This document shows, piece by piece, positions 22,992-26,811 of a stretch of DNA of 26,811 nt (the stretch's first letter is position 1; each line of letters opens with the position of its first letter). Origin of the DNA: Nitrosopumilales archaeon CG15_BIG_FIL_POST_REV_8_21_14_020_37_12 (lineage in GTDB: Archaea; Thermoproteota; Nitrososphaeria; Nitrososphaerales; Nitrosopumilaceae); contig PFFZ01000089.1 in the NCBI GenBank assembly GCA_002781805.1, positions 1-26,811 on the forward strand, given 5' to 3'. Position numbers and translations under genes: made by a program. The notes under the pieces were generated by a model. That model searched no databases and was not told the DNA's origin. It worked only from the letters and a program-made list of their open reading frames with translations.

Positions 22992-23020
22992 AACTTTTTG
23001 ATCCCTTGAAATGATAAATA

Positions 23021-24082
23021 ATGACAAAAAGGCATGATCGCATGCAGTCACATACAATGGAGCTACCAAGGCTAATTGTAGTAGGTGAAAAGAATATTGG
23101 TGAATTTGGAGAATTTTTGCATATTTTAAACAAGCCCAAAAAAGTATCACTGATTTCTGGAATACATGTGAAAAAAATCTTAAAGGATCAGATTGAAAAA
23201 TCGTTAAAAACAAAAAAAATTGCATTTGTTTGGCATACATCAAAGGATAACAAAATAGAAAGTTTAAGTCAGATTGAAGAGGATGTAAAAAAAGATCACA
23301 GTCAGATTGTTGCAGGAGTGGGTGGAGGACGTTCTGTAGATACCGCAAAAATGGTTGCATATAACTTGAAGATTCCATTTGTAAGTGTACCAACTGCAGC
23401 TTCACATGATGGAATGGCCAGTCCATTTGTTTCAGTGAAAAGTGACAAGCCTCATTCCATAGTTGCTACAGCTCCATTAGGGGTTTTTGTAGACATTGAC
23501 ATTATCAAAAAAGCACCTACAAAACTTCTTGCTAGTGGATGTGGGGATTTAATTGCAAATATCATTGCAGTTAGAGATTGGCAATTAGGTCATCAAAAAA
23601 CGGGGGAGTATTACGGTATGTATTCAGCAGAACTAGCCTTAATGAGTGCCAAGATAGTTTTTAAAAACCCAAAGAGTTCACGGAAAGGCTTGGATGCAAG
23701 AATCATTGTGGAGGCACTGATCAGTGCAGGTGTTGCATCATGTATTGCAGGAAGCAGTAGACCATGTTCGGGGGCAGAACATCTATTTTCTCATGCACTT
23801 GATAAAATTGCACCAGGAAGGGGATTACATGGTGAAAAATGTGGAATTGGATCAATCATGATGGCAAAATTACAAGGACAAGATTGGAAAAAAATTGCAA
23901 AAGCATTAAAAGATGTCGGAGCACCGATAACGGCAAAACAAATTGGTCTAAAAGAAGAAGAGGTGATTAATGCGTTAGTAATGGCACAAAGTTTGAGACC
24001 TGAACGATATACCATATTAAAAGAAGTGGGAATGACAGAAAGAAAAGCACGGAATCTTGCTAAGAGTACTAAAGTAATTTGA
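23021..24082 (+). CDS. egsA: sn-Glycerol-1-phosphate dehydrogenase
   Basis: Reduces dihydroxyacetone phosphate to sn-glycerol-1-phosphate, the backbone of archaeal ether lipids. The 353-residue protein belongs to the iron-alcohol-dehydrogenase/dehydroquinate-synthase-like fold. Motifs are the NAD(P) loop VAGVGGGRSVDTAK (97-110), VPTAASHDGMASPFVS (123-138), Asp176 in ASGCGDLIAN as a zinc ligand, and histidines in GAEHLFSHALD (near 254/258) and GLHGEKCGIGS (His270). ATG at 23021 is used. In-frame ATGs at codons 8 and 13 could give a shorter N-terminus, since the first dozen residues lie before the family's core. It shares a promoter region with psmB and abuts the FKBP gene. Confidence 0.94.
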   Translation: MTKRHDRMQSHTMELPRLIVVGEKNIGEFGEFLHILNKPKKVSLISGIHVKKILKDQIEKSLKTKKIAFVWHTSKDNKIESLSQIEEDVKKDHSQIVAGVGGGRSVDTAKMVAYNLKIPFVSVPTAASHDGMASPFVSVKSDKPHSIVATAPLGVFVDIDIIKKAPTKLLASGCGDLIANIIAVRDWQLGHQKTGEYYGMYSAELALMSAKIVFKNPKSSRKGLDARIIVEALISAGVASCIAGSSRPCSGAEHLFSHALDKIAPGRGLHGEKCGIGSIMMAKLQGQDWKKIAKALKDVGAPITAKQIGLKEEEVINALVMAQSLRPERYTILKEVGMTERKARNLAKSTKVI

Positions 24083-24083
24083 T

Positions 24084-24830
24084 TTAAGCTGCTTTTGGTT
24101 CAGGAGTTTTTTGATCGTTGGTTTCGGTTTTCTTTTGAGCTTGCTTGTTTAGGTGTGTTTCAACAAAATTGATTTTTTCCAAAGATGGAACAAATTTGAA
24201 TATGTCTAGTTGAATAAAATGCTTCATAATTTGCAGTCCATCGGCTCTTAGAATTTCTTCTGGAATGGTGATGCTTACTTCATTATCCTTTAATTCAAAA
24301 TTTACTTTGGAATTTTCTAATGGTAATCTACTCTGAAGAATTCCATCTACCTTATCTAGAGGTGAATCAAGTGATTTTACTACATTAACATCATAAAGAA
24401 TTGTTTTGCCAGCGTACTTGTGATTATAATCGATTTGGACTCTACCTGAACCAATAAAGCGAATAATTCCTCTCTTGTTATCAATTTCTATGGTATCGCC
24501 AACAGAAACTTTTTCCGCATCTTCACCTAGTTTCCTGATTGGAATCATTCTGACTTTTCCTGAATCTCTTTCACCAAATCCTTTGTCTGGTGTTACCTCA
24601 ACAGTAAGTTTGTCTCCAACGGATGTTTTTGCTAATGCTTCGTCAAGTCCTTTAAGGACTGGATATGAGACCTCACCAATTGAAACAAGTTTTGGTTGAT
24701 ATTTTACATTTGATTCATGAATAGAATGTTTTTTTGCTTCTTCCTCAATAGTTGTATCAAAGACTTCTCCAGAATCCTTTACTTTAGCAGTATAATCTAC
24801 AAGTATTAGTGAACCTTTATTGAAAGTCAA
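24084..24830 (-). CDS. FKBP-type peptidyl-prolyl isomerase, long archaeal form
   Basis: Catalyses proline cis-trans isomerisation and probably acts as a folding helper. The N-terminal FKBP domain begins LILVDYTAKVKDSGEVFDTT and includes YPVLKGLDEALAKTSVGDKL with the PDKGFGERD loop. The inserted-flap part follows with IDYNHKYAGKTILYDVNVV near 133-151. Residues about 155-230 form an additional C-terminal domain as in long archaeal FKBPs, then a low-complexity, hydrophilic tail rich in Lys, Gln, Thr and Pro. There is no signal peptide, so it is cytoplasmic. The start is TTG at 24830, with a TATA box 26 nt upstream. It converges on egsA with a 1-nt gap. Confidence 0.9.
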   Translation of the reverse strand: MTFNKGSLILVDYTAKVKDSGEVFDTTIEEEAKKHSIHESNVKYQPKLVSIGEVSYPVLKGLDEALAKTSVGDKLTVEVTPDKGFGERDSGKVRMIPIRKLGEDAEKVSVGDTIEIDNKRGIIRFIGSGRVQIDYNHKYAGKTILYDVNVVKSLDSPLDKVDGILQSRLPLENSKVNFELKDNEVSITIPEEILRADGLQIMKHFIQLDIFKFVPSLEKINFVETHLNKQAQKKTETNDQKTPEPKAA

Positions 24831-24850
24831 TGTGATCGGTCTCGAATTTC

Positions 24851-24860
24851 CTTATATTAA
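24851..24860 (-). promoter_or_regulatory. TATA box for the FKBP gene
   Basis: TTAATATAAG on the minus strand is centred about 26 nt before the TTG at 24830. It supports TTG as a leaderless start. Confidence 0.5.
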
Positions 24861-24871
24861 GTTAACATGGA

Positions 24872-26017
24872 TCAGAGAGCTTTAAGTTTTTCTTCAGCTG
24901 TCTTTAGACCTGCTTGAGTATCTACATCATATCCCATCATAGCTAATGTAGATGAAATTGCAGAGATTGTTCTCATTACATGATATGAACTAACTTCTCC
25001 CATGCATCCAACTCTAAAGACTTTACCTTTAAGATTCCCAAATCCACCTGCAACTAATACTTTGAATTTATCAGCTAGTGTGTTTCTAAAAGTCTTGTCT
25101 TCTAGTCCATCTAGGTAATTTAATGCGACAATTGAGATTGAACGATCTTCTTCTTTGGCAAATGGAGTCAGACCTATCGCGCTTAATCCAGAGTATAACG
25201 CATCTGAACAAACTTTATGACGTTTAAAGACATTTTGTAATCCTTCTTCCAGCAATATTGTTAATGCTTCTCTATATGCATAAAGTAATGGAAGTGCAGG
25301 TGTGAAAGGAGTATGTTTTTCTTCATCATAATATTTGAAATATCTTGCTAAATTGAAATACATTGTAGAGGGAGGGTTTTCAATCATGTATTTTTTGGCT
25401 TTAGAACTAATAGAAATAGGAGAGATTCCTGGAGGGGCAGCAATTGCTTTTTGCGCACCAGTCATGCATACGTCAATGTTCCACTTATCAACTGGAAGTG
25501 GAGCACCACCGAGTAATGAAACAGAATCTACAACATAGAATGCGCCATTTCTTGATGTTAAGTCAGATACCCTATCAAGATAATTCACCATCGTCCCTGT
25601 TGAGGTTTCATTATGAACAACATAGAATGCTTTAACATCTTTATTATTATCAAATGCTTCTTTAACCTGATCAAAAGTCGCATTTTGTCCTGGTGGAGTT
25701 TGAAGTTTCACAACATTAGCTCCTTGATTTTCAATTAATTGCGCTAGTCTACCACTGAATTCACCATTAACTGGAATGATGACTTTGTCACCTTTTTTAA
25801 TTAAATTTATCACACCTGCTTCTACTGCACCGGTTCCAGATGCAGATAGGGCAACAATATCATTTTGTGTTTCAAAAACTTGCTGAGTTTTTTTCACAAC
25901 ATCAGTGTATAATTCTACAAAATCGTCACTTCTGTGATTAATTATTGGAGCAAGCATAGCTCTCATTACTCGATTAGGCACATTTGTTGGGCCAGGTAGC
26001 ATAGAGAGATATTCCAT
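24872..26017 (-). CDS. Class V aminotransferase, serine-pyruvate / alanine-glyoxylate type
   Basis: A PLP-dependent aminotransferase of 381 residues in the fold-type I, class V group, related to serine--pyruvate and alanine--glyoxylate aminotransferases. It begins with the family phrase LSMLPGPTNVPNRVMRAML. Asp164 (YVVDSVSLLGG) would contact the PLP ring nitrogen, and Lys190 in MTGAQKAIAAPPG is the Schiff-base lysine. SASGTGAVEAG (58-68) contacts the phosphate. The C-terminal FRVGCMGEVS segment is typical. The likely reaction converts glyoxylate to glycine or serine to hydroxypyruvate, but the donor/acceptor pair is not fixed by sequence. Its promoter overlaps the end of the upstream nadM gene. 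Confidence 0.88.
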   Translation of the reverse strand: MEYLSMLPGPTNVPNRVMRAMLAPIINHRSDDFVELYTDVVKKTQQVFETQNDIVALSASGTGAVEAGVINLIKKGDKVIIPVNGEFSGRLAQLIENQGANVVKLQTPPGQNATFDQVKEAFDNNKDVKAFYVVHNETSTGTMVNYLDRVSDLTSRNGAFYVVDSVSLLGGAPLPVDKWNIDVCMTGAQKAIAAPPGISPISISSKAKKYMIENPPSTMYFNLARYFKYYDEEKHTPFTPALPLLYAYREALTILLEEGLQNVFKRHKVCSDALYSGLSAIGLTPFAKEEDRSISIVALNYLDGLEDKTFRNTLADKFKVLVAGGFGNLKGKVFRVGCMGEVSSYHVMRTISAISSTLAMMGYDVDTQAGLKTAEEKLKAL

Positions 26018-26048
26018 AATTTACGCCATTGGACGTACTTTCCGGGTT

Positions 26049-26057
26049 TATTTATAA
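26049..26057 (-). promoter_or_regulatory. TATA-like box for the aminotransferase gene
   Basis: TTATAAATA on the minus strand lies about 36 nt before the ATG at 26017, predicting a leader of roughly 10 nt. It ends directly before the nadM stop codon, so the aminotransferase probably has its own promoter. Confidence 0.4.
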
Positions 26058-26552
26058 TTAGAGATTTTTCAATCGCTGTTTAGCACTATTTGAATTTAGA
26101 AAATGTTTGGTTCCCATTGGTACCAAATCATCCCATTTTTGATCGCTGATTATCAAATCTCGTATATTTGTTCCAGAAAGAACATCCCTGTTTGTGAAAG
26201 GAATTGAAAGAACTTTGATATTTCGTTTAGAGTAAAGATGTTTGGTTAGATCATCATTTGTGAATACAATGTCAAATTTTGGAACAATTGTATCGATCAA
26301 GTCAATCCATTTAATGTGATTTTCAAGATCCGGTATAGGATAAATTTGAATTCGTTTTTTCATGGAATCATCAATAGAGTCTAAGATCATTTGTTTTCTT
26401 TCATCAGCAGAAAAGGGATTATTTTTTTCACATGGTCTATTTGAGCTTCCTAAACCAATCCACAGATTGTCAACTGTAGACAATGCATACTCTAATGCAG
26501 CAAGATGGCCTAGATGAAATGGTTGAAATCGTCCAATCAGTAATCCGTTCAT
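26058..26552 (-). CDS. nadM: Nicotinamide-nucleotide adenylyltransferase, archaeal NadM type
   Basis: Joins NMN (or NaMN) to AMP from ATP to form NAD. The 164-residue protein is a compact nucleotidyltransferase-fold enzyme with the N-terminal (H/T)xGH motif region GRFQPFHLGHLAALEYAL (residues 7-24), where His13 and His16 bind ATP. The GLGSSNRPCEKNNPFSADER substrate region and the C-terminal SGTNIRDLI motif, equivalent to ISSTxIR, also match. Length is typical of archaeal NadM. The start ATG lies 61 nt from the divergent rtcA gene. Confidence 0.93.
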   Translation of the reverse strand: MNGLLIGRFQPFHLGHLAALEYALSTVDNLWIGLGSSNRPCEKNNPFSADERKQMILDSIDDSMKKRIQIYPIPDLENHIKWIDLIDTIVPKFDIVFTNDDLTKHLYSKRNIKVLSIPFTNRDVLSGTNIRDLIISDQKWDDLVPMGTKHFLNSNSAKQRLKNL

Positions 26553-26570
26553 ATGAGTTGTTTGCAGGTT

Positions 26571-26581
26571 TATTTTAAAAA
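26571..26581 (-). promoter_or_regulatory. TATA-like box for nadM
   Basis: TTTTAAAATA on the minus strand is centred about 24 nt before the ATG at 26552. The same near-palindromic element lies 37 nt before the rtcA GTG on the other strand, so it might contribute there too, though the spacing is poorer. Confidence 0.35.
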
Positions 26582-26613
26582 ACTATCATAAGGGCAACAA
26601 ATATTGAAAAATT

Positions 26614-26811
26614 GTGGAATTTTTAAAAATTGATGGGTCATTTGGAGAAGGAGGAGGTCAAATTGTTCGTACAGCATTAACGTTATCATGCATTACAAGA
26701 AGACCCATAATTTTAGAAAAGATAAGACAAAATAGAAAAAATCCTGGACTAAAACCACAGCATTTAACAGCAATTAAAATTCTTCAAAAGATCTGTAATG
26801 CTAAAGTTGAA
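26614..26811 (+). CDS. rtcA: RNA 3'-terminal phosphate cyclase (partial, 5' end only)
   Basis: Converts RNA 3'-phosphate ends into 2',3'-cyclic phosphates using ATP. Only the first 66 codons are in the window and the frame is open to the edge. The signature [20 protein letters not shown] lies within the first 25 residues. It is followed by [20 protein letters not shown] and [11 protein letters not shown], both highly characteristic of RtcA. The start is GTG at 26614; an in-frame TGA at 26605-26607 rules out a longer N-terminus. It is divergent from nadM. Confidence 0.9.
   Translation, partial: MEFLKIDGSFGEGGGQIVRTALTLSCITRRPIILEKIRQNRKNPGLKPQHLTAIKILQKICNAKVE

Noticed and set aside
22986..23426. 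146-codon minus-strand frame over the start of egsA
   Set aside because: It is antisense to the NAD-binding core of egsA and rich in His, Leu and Phe as expected for a shadow frame.
1..26811. CRISPR arrays, insertion sequences, prophage or defence islands, tRNA or rRNA genes
   Set aside because: No regularly spaced direct repeats, transposase or integrase motifs, or tRNA-like cloverleaf sequences were seen; gene content is housekeeping throughout.

Overview
This AT-rich window looks like chromosomal core from an ammonia-oxidising archaeon of the Thaumarchaeota (Nitrososphaerota), most likely a Nitrosopumilales relative. That placement is an inference from gene content. The markers are archaeal-type UMP kinase, pantoate kinase plus phosphopantothenate synthetase, sn-glycerol-1-phosphate dehydrogenase, the KH/MBL/beta-CASP factor aCPSF1, a proteasome beta subunit, NadM-type NMN adenylyltransferase and RNA 3'-phosphate cyclase. 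About half the genes start with GTG or TTG, and many have a TATA-like box 23-29 nt upstream of the start codon, as expected for leaderless archaeal transcripts.

Layout. 1-944: the 5' end of a minus-strand membrane or exported protein, then two lineage-restricted small proteins, the first with two CxxC pairs. 945-3441 (minus): operon tmk - HD phosphohydrolase - pyrH, all pyrimidine/dNTP metabolism. 3517-3903: Hsp20. 3904-5842 (minus): UbiB-type kinase with a small membrane protein. 6053-6379 (minus): small membrane proteins, including a possible 22-residue peptide. 6456-10025 (minus): MacB/FtsX-type ABC transporter operon (permease, ATPase, secreted COG1361-like protein, coiled-coil anchor), divergent from a two-HTH Lrp/AsnC-type regulator at 10121. 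11048-12544: Nudix hydrolase and an AbrB-PhoU protein. 12609-17873 (plus): coenzyme A operon (pantoate kinase, phosphopantothenate synthetase, PanB, CoaBC), trailed by a 55-residue protein, a methyltransferase and a membrane-anchored protein. 17876-20377: M24 peptidase, ThiI/MnmA-like PP-loop protein, SepF-like protein. 20369-22955 (minus): proteasome beta subunit and aCPSF1. 23021-26552: glycerol-1-phosphate dehydrogenase, long FKBP isomerase, class V aminotransferase, NadM. 26614-26811: start of rtcA, cut by the window edge.

All six convergent gene pairs abut or overlap (gap of 2 nt or less), so transcripts must terminate inside the opposing gene. No intergenic space exceeds 300 nt. I see no tRNA, rRNA, CRISPR array, insertion sequence or integrase. 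The window reads as stable core genome, not a mobile or defence island. The least explained parts are the ABC-exporter operon, the uncharacterised tail of the CoA operon, the short SepF with an in-frame upstream segment, and the tiny membrane peptides.
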